Below, one piece after another: positions 22,224 through 32,833 of a DNA stretch of 64,000 nt; position 1 is the first letter of the stretch, and each line of letters opens with the position of its first letter. A program made the translations under genes and the position numbers. The stretch comes from Branchipolynoe longqiensis (taxonomy: Eukaryota; Annelida; Polychaeta; Phyllodocida; Polynoidae): positions 112,126,763-112,190,762 of the forward strand of contig CM059188.1 in NCBI GenBank assembly GCA_030323885.1. Direction: 5' to 3'. Below the pieces are notes generated by a model. That model did not search any database. It worked only from the letters and a program-made list of their open reading frames with translations, and had not been told where the DNA came from.

Positions 22224-22560
22224 GACAGGATGGCCGAATGAGTTGAGCAGTGTTGAGCGTCAGTCTCCCGTTTTGGTAGATCATGAGATTCGAAGCCATG
22301 GGTTCGAACTCTGGTCGAATCAAACCAATGAGTTAAATATTGATACTTGTCACTTCATAGCCAGACGCTCGGCATTATTAGGATAGGGCAAGGACTAGTT
22401 GGGTCAGTGTCAGGATAATGTGACTGAGTGGGATATCAGGTCATGGTACTGGTGGCCTGGTCTCCCATTGGAACAGCACTATAACGTCACCATAAGTGTG
22501 CACTGTCACAAGTCAGTAGTCGTCCTGATATGACCCTAGGTAAAACTCCAACAACCAACC
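22224..22560 (+). mobile_element. SINE-A, head type 2, plus strand
   Basis: Head GGCCGAATGAGTTGAGCAGT with TTGAGC duplicated, B-box-like GGTTCGAACTCTGG, full body and AACTCCAACAACCAACC tail. A small deletion removes the TTAGATGTTGCCAGGAC block before the tail. Confidence 0.92.
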
Positions 22561-23403
22561 AGCAGACCACACGCCAAAAAAACAACACCACAGACGCGTG
22601 TTGCTCGCGGAGTAACAGGTGCGGGGAGTCACGTGAGCAGTCACGTGGTGCGTTGTGTGTCCGCGAGACGCCGGTAGAGAATGCACATGCTGCCAGTATT
22701 GTTATAGCATTAGGCCAAATAAAGACAATTAATTAGTGATCGTCCCGGCCCGTTCTTGAAAAATCGCCAGCCCCTGATTTTTATTTGTTTAACTGTTAAA
22801 AATATGTTGGGCTAGCCGTAGCAGCAATTAAACTTTTGTAAGCACACAATTGAAACCTCTAGAACTGAACGATAAAATAATTCCAAAATGAGAATACAGT
22901 ATTTATTGTTTGACTGAAGACATTGCGACGTGTACCCGAATGACATGTAATCCTTTTATAAGTCTAAGGTGGTCCAATTTTAATTTTCTTTGTCAACACG
23001 GGAAACAAATATAAAAAAATATAAAAATTGCTCGCCCGACCCTGATTGGTGTGATTAAAAGGGGGATCATCAACCCTTTTTTTTTATACGTGGCCTTCGT
23101 GTGACGGTATGAGACGGTAGACTTTTGAAAGGTGGGTGTTGGGAACCCACCCAACTCGGGCGGGCATGTCAGCTAGTCGCGATGGGCACGCCGATAACGG
23201 ATGGAGAACTGATTCGGTCTGGCCGGCATCTGTGAGATATGAGAGACGATGTTATCTATTAGATTTATGAAGATGATCACTGCAGATACATACAGGGTGT
23301 ATGATGGAGCAAGGAGACAGGGCAGCAAACAGATAGAGCTACTAGACTAGTCATCTGACCACGCGGACCACACTAGACTCCTTCCGTCCAACCAGCAGCG
23401 CAC
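22561..23403. other. Unannotated spacer
   Basis: Mixed-composition, apparently single-copy DNA. No element ends or coding similarity recognised. A 68-codon frame at 22530-22736 starts inside the SINE tail and is not supported. Confidence 0.4.
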
Positions 23404-23732
23404 CGGACGTGGTGGCTAAATCGACAGAGTGCAGGCTTCCCGTGCGGAAGGTCGGGAGTTCGATTCCCAGTCGAGTCAAACCAATGAGTTATCAAATTGA
23501 TACTTGTCGCTTCCTAGCCAGGCGCTCGGCATTATCAGGATAGGGTAAGGACTGGTTGGCTCAGTGCCAGGATAATGTGACTGAGTGGGATATCGGGTCA
23601 TGGTGCTGGCAGCCTGGTGTCCCAGTGGGGCAGTGCTATAAAGTCGCCATGAGTGTGCACTGTCACAAGTCGGTAGCTGTCCCGATATGACCCTAGATGT
23701 TGCCAGGACGTAAAACTCCAACAACCAACCAA
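23404..23732 (+). mobile_element. SINE-A, head type 1, plus strand
   Basis: Head GGTGGCTAAATCGACAGAGT, B-box-like GGGAGTTCGATTCCCAG, complete body with GGGGCAGTGCTATAAAGTCG, and tail AACTCCAACAACCAACC. One of the best-preserved copies. Confidence 0.93.
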
Positions 23733-23860
23733 TCAGGATCGCCGACCAGAAAGAGTCAGACTCGGCGGAAGGATATCACACAAATGCTGCAAGCATTAAG
23801 TTGCCCTAATTAAATAGCAACATGGATGACATTAGCCTCACTGAATGGATACTCCTCTTG

Positions 23861-24168
23861 GTTAGTTGGTTGGTTGTTGGAGTTTTAGGTCCTAGCAACA
23901 TCTAAAGTCATATCAGGACGGGACCGACTTGTGACAGTGTGCACTCATGGCGACTTTATAGTGCTGCTCCACTGGGAGACCAGGACGCCAGCACCATGAC
24001 CTGATAATCCAACTCGGTTACATTATCCTGACACTGAACCAACCAGTCCTAGAAAGTGACAAGTATAAATTTAAGAAGTTATTAGTTTGACTCGACCAGG
24101 GTTCGAACCCGTGGGTTCGAATCCCACGATCTACCAAAACGGGAGACGGATGCTCAACCCTGTCTGGT
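23861..24168 (-). mobile_element. SINE-A, head type 2, minus strand
   Basis: Tail GTTGGTTGGTTGTTGGAG at the left. A deletion of about 35 bp removes the CTTGCCCTATCC..AGCGCC block. Head region at 24100-24168 (complement of ACGGGAGACGGATGCTCAAC). Confidence 0.9.
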
Positions 24169-24369
24169 AACTCGTATTGTTGAACAGATTAGAGCAGACA
24201 ACCCTTGAGCTCATGCATAGATGAAATCAGATCTACACAAATCTAAAGAGATTGGAAAACTAGTATGGGACCATTTTCTTGTCATGTCGTCATGCAACAA
24301 CAGATAGATTGCCACACTGCAATGTGATCCTGTTGGTTATCACAGACGTGGGGCTCTTGTATATATGTA

Positions 24370-24702
24370 CAGTACAACCCCGTGAAACCAAGCTTGGTAA
24401 ACTAAACGATTGGTTAATCCAACCTTTTGTCGGCGGCCAGGCAAAATACTACCATTTATCATATAAAAAAGTTGGTTAAACCAAAGTTGGTTAATCCAAA
24501 CTATTGGTTAATCCAAACAAAATTGTCAGGCCCCAGGCCACTTCCGGTATGGTTAAACCAAACTTTCATGTGGTTATAAGGTCATCCTAGACCCCACCAA
24601 CTTTTTATATGATAAATGGTAGTATATTTTCGGGTCGGCGAAAAAAGTTAGGATTAACCGATCGGTTGGTTTAACCGAGCTTGGTTTAATGGGATTATAC
24701 TG
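24370..24702. mobile_element. Pogo/Tigger-like MITE, copy 2, TA TSD
   Basis: CAGTACAACCCCGTGAAACC at the left and GGGATTATACTG at the right, flanked by TA at 24368-24369 and 24703-24704. Same length class as 6064-6398 and the same internal blocks (GGCCACTTCCGGTATGG, ATGATAAATGGTAGTAT, CGGCGAAAAAAGTTAGGATT). Confidence 0.87.
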
Positions 24703-24704
24703 TA

Positions 24705-24890
24705 TATACATAAAAAAAAACAATAATCAAAGTGTCCACATACATTGTAAATTACATTCATAATACACTCCTGTTTTTGCCAAAGCCAAGTCAAAGTTGA
24801 ATTCAAAGCTCGGTTAAACCAATGATCGGTTAATCCAAACTAATTTCTAGGGTCCCTTCAAGTTATACTATAGTATGGGGTTATACTATA
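24705..24890 (-). mobile_element. Partial pogo-like MITE plus linker, inverted
   Basis: Carries the linker complement ATAATCAAAGTGTCCACAT, CAAAGCCAAGTCAAAGT, then GGTTAAACCAATGATCGG and a degenerate terminus TATAGTATGGGGTTATACTA. This is the reverse of the arrangement at 5953-6061. Confidence 0.75.
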
Positions 24891-24891
24891 G

Positions 24892-24892
<1 letters not shown>

Positions 24893-24947
<55 letters not shown>

Positions 24948-24975
24948 AATATATATAAATATATATATATATGGG
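24893..24975. repeat. (TA)n microsatellite
   Basis: About 80 bp of TA dinucleotides with GT and AA interruptions. Adjoins the end of the pogo-like MITE piece, whose TA target preference fits such a site. Confidence 0.93.
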
Positions 24976-25148
24976 CTATATCATTTATTATGTGTATATA
25001 AATAAACAATAGCCCCAATATTTTCCGGTGTCCTTGTGCAGACAGCTCTCGCTTCCCAACACCCCTTATTCTCTGCAGGCTCCTCTCTAACCAGGCACTC
25101 TCTGCTTCCCTCTCTCTTCACTCACTTCAAACTACATGTCTATTCTAA

Positions 25149-25730
25149 TTTAAGCCCCAGTCACACCTTACCGGACTAAGTACCGGCCACCACCGGACAA
25201 AGGATTGTCTAATCCGTTGGTGTCTGGTGTCAAAATGTATCGAAAGGTGTCGAAATGTTGCGCTTTCAACGGACAAGGAACGTACATTAACGAAAAACCG
25301 AATGTCAAACGGACGGACCGGACACCAACCGGACACCAACCGGACACCAACCAGACACCTACCAGACTGATTACGGATGCGCCAAAAACAGATTTTAAAA
25401 AACGTCGGACCGAATAACCGCAGCACCATCAATGGACACACACTGCAGGAAGCAAACCGGGGATGTAACGGATGGGTAATGGACATGAAACGGACAAAAC
25501 GGACAAAACGGACTTAAACCGGACACTAACCGTACACGCCAGTCCGGCGGTGACCGGTACAAGTTTTGTGCATGTTCAAAACTTGCCACCGTACACACCG
25601 GACACCACCGGACACAGTACGGACACACCGGATGCCAACCATATATAAAGCGTACATTGCCGTATTTCACCGGACAGTGTCCGTTTTCTATCCGGTACCC
25701 CAATCCGGTGAGGTGTGACTGGGCCTTTAG
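25149..25730. mobile_element. PAL element 5 (CCGGACACCAAC words)
   Basis: Ends TTTAAGCCCCAGTCACACC and GGTGTGACTGGGCCTTTAG. The end similarity extends inward (CTTACCGGACT versus CTCACCGGATT). Arms contain ACCGGACACCAACCGGACAC, AACGGACAAAACGGAC and CACCGGAC words. The centre AAGTTTTGTGCA..TGTTCAAAACTT lies at 25561-25584, 146 bp from the right end. Confidence 0.87.
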
Positions 25731-25948
25731 CGAAAACCTCGGTGTATGAACTGGTGGGAATAAACGAGGCTGTAGACAAAGCAAATGGATTGGAAAGTAC
25801 AGGAAGTCAAGTCAAGCTGTCTCATAATATATGCTTTATCTAATTTAGCCTATTCACTGCTGGCCAGAAATACCGTTTCCATCCAGTATCCCGCCAAAAG
25901 TACTGGTCACCTGAGTCATTGCCAGTCATGGTTTCTGGGGTCACATCC

Positions 25949-26410
25949 TTAAAGCTGATAGGCCGATGAGAGTTGCATGCTTGCCAAAATTAATTTGACA
26001 TCGTTTTTTTTTCTTGACGATTTATACTGCGTATGATGGATAAGTCTGAATAGACTCATTTTCACCATTAGACAGTTTGTCGATAGAAAGCCCGAGCCTC
26101 CAATTTTACTGACCTAGGGGATTTTTAACCTCCCACACCATATAGACATGGTTTGAGAGCAACCGGTCTTTGATGACGCTGTAAGTTATACACAGCGGTG
26201 GAAATCCAAATTGGCAGAGGTGGGGGCACGGGGAATCGAACCACTGACATTCAGATTAGGAGTCCGACCCAGGACATCTTCGCACTTCAAATATCTCAAA
26301 ACTTAGCCATTTAAAATAAAAGTATCTTCAAGGTAAAGTGCGGTTGCTTATAGTTATAAGGATCAACCTAATACATTTATCTTTAAAAAATGACAAAAAC
26401 CCTAAGCGAC
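25949..26410. mobile_element. MITE-D copy, internally deleted, hosting a SINE-B
   Basis: Left end TTAAAGCTGATAGGCCGATG. Then GCATGCTTGCCAAAATTAAT up to the insertion, resuming as CACTTCAAATATCTCAAAAC and AATGACAAAAACCC. The right end is degenerate. Confidence 0.75.
26003..26272 (-). mobile_element. SINE-B, minus strand, TSD GACATC
   Basis: T-run and GACGATTTATACTGCGTATG at the left, then CACCATTAGACAGTTTGTCG, CACACCATATAGACATGG and CAGCGGTGGAAATCC. The head fragment ends near CAGATTAGGAGTCCGAC. Flanked by GACATC at 25997-26002 and 26273-26278, inside a MITE-D. Confidence 0.9.
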
Positions 26411-26480
26411 CAGACTAGGAAGGCTCGGGAAAGTTGTTACTCTTGCCGGTGTATGGAGTCCGACATTAGAATTGTTCTCA

Positions 26481-27174
26481 ATGCCTGCTCAAATACGCGT
26501 TAGTGAACGCAGTTGAATGTAGTGGAGGCTAACCTAGTTGAACGTGGTTGAACGTAGTTGAACATAGTTGAATGTAGTTGAACATACCGGCATCCATACT
26601 TCTCCATGATGAGAACGTGATAAGAAGGTGTGTGGGCCGTGAGTTCTGATTTAGGTTTTGGACATGTTCAAAAGAGAGATACGTTTGAGGCAGACATAGC
26701 CTCTGTGATCATAACGTATTCTAGCATATTCTAGCATACTCTAGCATACTCTAGCGTACTCTAGCATACTCTAGCATACTCTAGCATATTCTAGCATACT
26801 CTAGCATAATCTAGGATACTCTAGCGTAGTCTAGCATACTTTGACCCGCACAAAACCTTGGCCGGTCTGCCATTAGTGGACGAAGTTGAACATAGTTGAA
26901 CATAGTGGAGGGTAACATAGTTAAACATTGTTCAACGTAGTTCAATGTAGTTCAATGTAGTTCAACATAGTTGGATGTACCGGGATCCATACTGTAATGT
27001 ACCGGGATCCATACCATAACGTATTTGTCCGTACTATTAGGTGGGTGATCAACCAAAACCTGCCGTACCTTAACCTAGTTTAACGTAGTGATAGGACGTT
27101 TCACCCACGTCAATCTATCCTATGTTTAACGATGTTCAACTACATTCACTAACGTTTATGTGACCAGGGCTTCA
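26481..27174. mobile_element. PAL element 6 (AGTTGAACATAG and CTAGCATACT words)
   Basis: Left end ATGCCTGCTCAAATACGCGT TAGTGAACGC and right end inverted, GTTTATGTGACCAGGGCTTC. Read inward, both give ACGTTAGTGAA(T/C)G then AGTTGAA. The centre TTTTGGACATGTTCAAAAG is at 26656-26674. The arms use AGTTGAACGTAG on both strands plus a CTAGCATACT run (26715-26838). The ends are more diverged than in other members. Confidence 0.75.
26715..26838. repeat. 10-bp tandem repeat ACTCTAGCAT
   Basis: Twelve near-perfect copies (variants with CATATT, GGATAC, GCGTAG) inside PAL element 6, just right of its centre. This shows how arm words can expand as tandem repeats. Confidence 0.9.
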
Positions 27175-27624
27175 GTCTCCGAGTAACGACGTTACAACGT
27201 AGCATGTATATATATAATATATGCATAATGTATGTAAATGGTCCGGACAGTGCGTAGAGAGCCAATGGTAGTGAAAGCAACGAATAACAGGACCATATAA
27301 AAGGAGAAACGTACGTGGTCGAAATAGAATAAGAAAATATGTGTGCCTTTGCTATATTCATATTATTTATATTATATGGACAATCCGTGTTTGGTTGCAT
27401 CCTGAATAATATTTGCATAACAAGTTATACCTCAGATAATTATTTCCTACAAGATGAAAGAAAGACAAACAAGGTCAGTGGGATTGATCACTGTATTCTC
27501 TGGTAGGAGGTAAATGCCTCTTGCCGACAAATAACAAGATTTGGAGTGAGTGGTAAAGGCGTGAGGCGAGTGTCAGGTGAGGAGGACGCAGCAAGGTGGC
27601 ACCGCCAGGCGAGGCAGAAGGCCT
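27175..27624. other. Unannotated spacer
   Basis: Apparently unique DNA with a short TA-rich stretch at 27207-27230. An 89-codon minus frame (27149-27418) shows no recognisable family. Confidence 0.4.
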
Positions 27625-28365
27625 GGGGCCGTATGCATCAATCGGAGTTAGGGCTTTAACTGCGGTTTGGCTAGCTCCACACGGCTAAATGTGAGAAATC
27701 GGTATGCACCAATCGGTGCCAGTGCTAACCGCCGACCGTAGCCTCGGCTAAGCTAGCCCAGTTTCAAATCACCTTTAACTGCTAGCCGGGGCGGTTAGTG
27801 TGCGTGTATGGGTCTCAATCTATTAAATGCTATCATATTTAACAGAATTACATACGCAAGAAATGAAATTTCATCAAATTAACCCTAAATGCAAAGCGAT
27901 ATTAACGCTGCTGCCGCATCAGCAGCGATATTAAAATTTTCGAATCGACGAATGTAAAGTAAACAAATCGCCGCCACCGCAGCGACGTCGATATCCATAC
28001 TGTCCAAAGTCAACTAAACATGGCGTCCGCCGTCGCCGCCGTATCGGCTGGAATATATTAGGCCCAAATCTATTAAATGCTGTCATATTTAACAGAATTA
28101 CATACGCCATAAGTGAAATTTTATCAAATTAACCCTAATTTCGAACCAATATTAACGCCGCCGCATTGGTGTCATTATTCATATCGTCGACTGGAGGGAA
28201 TTCCTAAATCTATAAATAAACTCACGGTTAGCTATCCGCTCCGGCTAGTACATTGGTGCATACCGATTCACACATTTCTCCAACCCGCTGCTACCCTGAG
28301 GTAGCTAACCGGGGCTAGCGCCTTAACTCCGGCTAAGCCTATCACCGATTGGTGCAAACGGCTCC
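27625..28365. mobile_element. TIR element with GGCTAGC/GGTTAGC words (741 bp)
   Basis: Left GGGGCCGTATGCATCAATCG and right CGATTGGTGCAAACGGCTCC are inverted. GCTAACCG/CGGTTAGC and GGCTAGC words fill both subterminal zones. A block starting CTATTAAATGCT(A/G)TCATAT occurs twice in direct order (about 27819 and 28072). Resembles the PAL elements in using repeated words, but ends and centre differ. Confidence 0.78.
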
Positions 28366-28394
28366 AGATGAGTAGATGACTGGAGGATTGATAG

Positions 28395-28749
28395 TTAAAG
28401 TTGCATAGTCCGATGAAGCATCACATTTTCAAAACCAAAACATTGACCTAGATTTGATTCTACATATTTATCTTAGATACTGGTACAGTTACTAAGCATT
28501 TGTTATCACATAGAAGGGCATGGGGAGTCAATTTAATAGAACCTGTTACTGCATAAGCCTATGGCATCAGAGTTTTGGCGTGCTTGCAAAAATAATTTGG
28601 CACATTGTCACTTCAAATATCTCCAAAGTTAGCCATTTAAACTATATAAGTTACTTCAACCTAAAGTAAAGTAGCTTATAATGATCAATTTAATGTATTT
28701 ATCTCAGAAAATGACAGAACCTCAAAGTCATCGGACTATGCAGCTTTAA
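28395..28749. mobile_element. MITE-D, intact reference copy (355 bp)
   Basis: TTAAAGTTGCATAGTCCGAT at the left and CATCGGACTATGCAGCTTTAA-type text at the right form terminal inverted repeats of about 20 bp bounded by TTAA. Internal landmarks: CTAGATTTGATTCTACATA, AACCTGTTACTGCATAAGCC, TGTCACTTCAAATATCTCC. TTAA at both ends suggests piggyBac-type targeting, an inference. Confidence 0.88.
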
Positions 28750-28852
28750 TATGGAACAACCAGTAGAAGACTGTTGGGGTGTCAGACAAGATTAACTTAA
28801 TTGTACTTGCATAATTCCTTACACATCATATTATACAATACATAAATATTTT

Positions 28853-29070
28853 TCTCTTTTTTTGGTACATTAGTTGTTTAAGCAGGGAAAATTTCAATCA
28901 TGGACAATTGGTCTTCCTCATTCCACTGCTCCTTGCCCTATCCTAATAATGCCGAGTGCCTGTCTAGGAAACAACAAGTATCAATTTTTAAGTCGTTGGT
29001 TTGTCTCGACCAGGGTGCAAACCCACGACCCAACATTCTACGGTCGCTCTACCTCATTTGGTCATCCCGT
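28853..29070 (-). mobile_element. SINE-C, minus strand
   Basis: T-run, then TTAGTTGTTTAAGCAGGGAA, TGGACAATTGGTCTTCCTC, then SINE-A text CCTAATAATGCCGAGTGCC and TAGGAAACAACAAGTATC. The head is type 2 (complement at 29000-29070) but degraded. It abuts a LINE tail directly. Confidence 0.85.
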
Positions 29071-29465
29071 CTTCTTCTTCTTAGTTGTCCATCGGTGGCG
29101 ACGATGACAGCAGCTCATCATTTGTTGTCACCTTGTCGATGACTGATGAGTCCAATTTGTGCTCGGAATGTGCAGTGGCACATTGGACACGTGTGTGTAG
29201 CTGCTGTGTCAGAGAGTCCGGCAGATGAAGAAGACAATCTTTTCTCTGCTGACACTTTTGATTAGCTTGAGATATATACGATCACTTTCAAACTGTGTTA
29301 TCCCTTTATGAATAGAACTTTATAAGCACGCCGTGAACTCCTGTCCCTGACCACTATTTCCCAGGTTGTGGCGGTCGACATTTCATTTCTTCAGATTATA
29401 TTTAAGGCAATCCTTGAACCTTTTCTTCTGACTACCTTGATTTCTGCATCCTTTAAAAAGTTCAC
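29071..29465 (-). pseudogene. Decayed LINE 3' end (RTE-like C-terminus)
   Basis: Minus-strand reading gives SQKKRFKDCLKYNLKK near 29440-29400, resembling the GGQKKRFKDTLK.NLK motif of LINE ORF ends. A C2H2-like motif CPMCHCTFRAQIGLISHRQ follows near 29190-29130, then SSSPPMDN and a stop. The tail is AAG repeats (29071-29081 complement). Frames are broken between the motifs. Family assignment is from motif memory only. Confidence 0.75.
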
Positions 29466-29949
29466 ACTAGACGAGACATATAAATAAGATCATTATTCTC
29501 CTCTTTACGCGTCCATCTCCAGCATACAAACACTGACCACCCTGCTGTTGTTGATTGTGTAAATCTGACGTGTAGTTTAATTGACTCTTGTGCAAATCTC
29601 CGTGTAAGCCCCCATTGATGGCGGCAGTCTATCCAATTAGCGGTCAGTCCGCCTCCCCCTAATGGTACCTTGGAGGTGCACTTGACCCCCTGACCCCACC
29701 AATGGGTCGATCATTTATGATGACTCAGCATTAATTCATAACACCAGGGGGCGCCTGAGTGCTGCCACCTAGCGCAACATGACGGCTGCCACTCAAGCCG
29801 TCCAGCCTACAACCCACCTCAACCCTAGTGTGTCGACCCAGGGGAGGTGCGTGTGATTAATTAATAGACCGAGTGATTAATTAATTAATCGAATGAGTCC
29901 CACCCGTTGCTTTTATGTCTGTCGGTATAATAAGTACTATAACCTTCCA
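29466..29949. other. Unannotated spacer
   Basis: Single-copy-looking DNA. Short inverted AATTAATTAAT motifs occur around 29857-29887. No gene. Confidence 0.4.
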
Positions 29950-30353
29950 CCGGGCGCAGGGACCTCCCGTGCGGGAGATCGGGAGTCAGCTCCCAGTCGA
30001 ATCAAACCAATGACTTATAAAAATTGATACTTGTTGCTTCCTAGCCTAGCCTAGCGGGCCTCACGTGTGGGAGATCTGGAGTCAGCTCCCGGTAGAGTCA
30101 AACCGATGACTTATAAAATTGATACTTGTCGCTTCTTAGCCTGGCGCTTAGCAATAATAGGATAAGGCAAGGACTGGTTAGCTCAGTGTCAGGGTAATGT
30201 GACTGAGTGGGATATTGGGTCATGGTGCTAGCGACCTGATTTCCCAGTGGGGCAGCACTATAAAGTTGCCATGAGTGTGCACTGCCACAAGCCAGTACCT
30301 GTCCTGATATGACCTTAGATGTTGCCAGAACGTAAAACTCCAACAACCAACCA
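29950..30353 (+). mobile_element. SINE-A with duplicated 5' part
   Basis: A head fragment (CTCCCGTGCGGGAGATCGGG to ACTTGTTGCTTCCTAGCC, 29950-30048) is followed by a second, nearly complete SINE (30055-30353) whose head begins GGGCCTCACGTGTGGGAGAT. Either a second SINE inserted at the TAGCC word or the 5' 100 bp was duplicated. Confidence 0.88.
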
Positions 30354-30395
30354 ACGATATCCGTCGCGACAGGCCGATCGACGCATGCGCACTTG

Positions 30396-30414
30396 CCCCC
30401 CCCCCCCCCCCCCC
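30396..30414. repeat. Poly-C run
   Basis: About 19 consecutive C within CTTGCCCC..TGTATG. Assembly length here is uncertain because homopolymers are hard to call. Confidence 0.9.
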
Positions 30415-30589
30415 CTGTATGAAGCGCTCCGTGACCACTGGGTGGCGCTGTGCCCAGTGGAGCATGCGCAGAGGCACAGACGTGGTGGTGTAAAGAGTGC
30501 CTGGTGGGTACCACGGCAACAGGGTCTGGTTAGTTAGTACACAGGTGGGTTTCCATGGAAACAAGCCACCTGTTCGCCTCAATATTTCA

Positions 30590-30945
30590 CCCGAGGGAGA
30601 GAGCGAGAGAGATAGGGAAAGAGAGATGGAGCGAGATAGGGAAAGAGATAGGGAAAGATAGAGATGGGAGAGAGCGCGAGAGAGAGCGAGAAAGCGCGTG
30701 AGAGAGAGAGTGAGACAGAGAGCGAGACAGAGAGCGAGACAGCGCGAGACGGAGAACGAGAGGGAGAGGGAGCGGGAGAGGGAGAGCGAGAGTGAGAGCG
30801 AGAGCGAGAGGGAGAGCAAGAAGGAGAGGGATAGCGAGAGGGAGAGCGAGAGCTAAAGTGATAGCGAGAGCGAGAAGGAGAGTGAGAGCGAGAGCGAGAG
30901 TGAGAGCGAGAGCGAGAGTGAGAGCGAGAGCGAGAGCGAGCGTGT
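30590..30945. repeat. GA-rich polypurine array (GAGAGC, GAGAGT)
   Basis: About 350 bp of purine-rich hexamer repeats. In reverse it encodes Ser/Leu- or Ser/Arg-type repeats. No gene content. Confidence 0.94.
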
Positions 30946-31204
30946 GTCGGTTTGGGAGTGCTCATCTACATAGTATATGACACATGCTTTGGATCAGGTT
31001 TAGAGTTCGAAAATAAAAGATTCTGTAGTATTCTGCTTGTGAGATGGTATTAGTTTTAAATGCATCACGTGCCGTAGAAATTGTGTGGTTGGTTTGTGGT
31101 AAAGATTGTGGGTGATCCCTGCCCATGGTGCAACGGCTGCTGACGCACTTGTATGCTCGAGTTTGTGTAAACTTACAGGTGGCGCTAGTCCAAATCACAC
31201 CACC

Positions 31205-32165
31205 CAACATCTGGTCTTACGCGTCACAGCACCCTGTCTCACACCACCATTACTCGGTCCCACACCACTAGTACTCGGTCTCACACCACGCAACACCCTG
31301 TCTCACACCACCAGTCCTCGGTCTCACACCACGCAACACCCTGTCTCATACCACCAGTACTTGGTCTCACATCATGCAACACCCTGTCTCACACCATGCA
31401 ACACCCTGTCTCACACAACTAGTACTCGGTCTCAGACCACACAACACCCTATATCACACCATGCAACACCGTGTCTCACACCACACAACACCTTGACAAT
31501 ACCCTGTCTCACACCACCAGTACTCGGTCTCAAACAACCCAACACTCTGTCTCACACCACATGACACCCTGTCTCACAATATGTAACACCATGTCTCAGA
31601 CCACCCAAACCTTGTCTCACAGCATGTAACACACTGCTTCACACCATGCAACACCCTGTCTCACACCACACAACACCATGTCTCGCACCACACAACACCC
31701 TATCTCACACCACATAACACCCTGTCTCACCCCATTCAACACCCTGTCTCACACCACCCAACACTCTGTCTCACACCACCCAACACCATGTCGCACACCA
31801 CATAGCGCCCTATCTCACACCATACAATACCCTGGCTCACACCACACAACACTGTCTCACACCACACAACACCCTGTCTCACACCATGTAACACCCTCGG
31901 TTCACACCACACAACACCCTGTCTCACACCACGCAACACCATGTCTCACACCACACAACTCCCTGTCTCACACCACACAACACTCTGTATCACACCACAC
32001 AACACCATGACTCACACCACAAGTCACCATGACTCACACCACACAACACAACACCACACAACACCCCCGTCTTGATATGACCTTAGATGTTGCTAGGACG
32101 TAAAACAACAACAAACAAACAAACACAACACCCTGTCTCACACCACACAACACTATGTCTCACAC
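31205..32165. repeat. 20-bp CACACCACACAACACCCTGTCT minisatellite
   Basis: About 45 units of 20 bp (CACACAACACCCTGTCTCAC) with longer units near the start that include ACCAGTACTCGGTCTCAC. Frames of up to 152 codons across it are satellite artefacts. Confidence 0.94.
32069..32125 (+). mobile_element. SINE-A tail fragment inside the array
   Basis: GTCTTGATATGACCTTAGAT, GTTGCTAGGACGTAAAAC and the AACAACAAACAAACAAAC tail only. Array sequence resumes directly after it, so this is a severely 5'-truncated insertion. Confidence 0.88.
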
Positions 32166-32347
32166 TACACAATATATGAGTGATATAAAATCGTCCAAAT
32201 AGTGGTGATAAAAATAATTATTAAATGTGCACCAAAAAGAATATATTCCTAGAACTAAAACAGCGCGTTACCCACCAATCAGCACTCAGCATATGGCGCA
32301 TGCATTGCTACCGACCTTAGTGTGCTGTCTTACAATGTCACTGTTAT

Positions 32348-32783
32348 GGTTGGTTGTTGGAGTTTTACGTCCTGGAAACATGTAAGGTCATATCAGGACG
32401 GGTGCCGACTTGTGACAGTGTGCACTCATGGCAACATGTGTGTGGTCTGTTGGTTGGATGTTGGAGTTTGACATGGTGGTAACATCTATGGTCATATCAG
32501 GATGGTTACCAACTTGTGACAGTGTGTACTCATGGCAACTTTAATGTACTGCCCCACCTGGACACCAGGCCATGACGAGTACCATGACCCGATACCCCAC
32601 TCAGTCACATTATCCTGTCACTGAGGCAACCAGTCGTTGCCCTATCCTATTAATGCCGAGCATCAGGCTAGGAAGCGACAAGTATTGATTTTATAAGTCA
32701 TTGGTTTGACTTCAACGGGAACCAAACTTCTTATTTTCCCCGCACGTGAGGCCTGTGCTCTACTGAATCAGCCACTGCGTCCA
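32348..32783 (-). mobile_element. SINE-A, two overlapping minus copies
   Basis: A 3' piece (32348-32448, GGTTGGTTGTTGGAGTTTTA to ACTCATGGCAAC) is followed by a complete inverted copy (32449-32783) with a type 1 head (complement at 32715-32783). The outer piece is probably the older host. Confidence 0.88.
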
Positions 32784-32833
32784 GTGATTATTGGTGAATG
32801 ATGCACCAAATGATACACCAAGTGATACACAAA

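Noticed and set aside
30792..30980. Arg-rich SR-protein-like frame
   Set aside because: Polypurine GAGAGC microsatellite; composition artefact on both strands.
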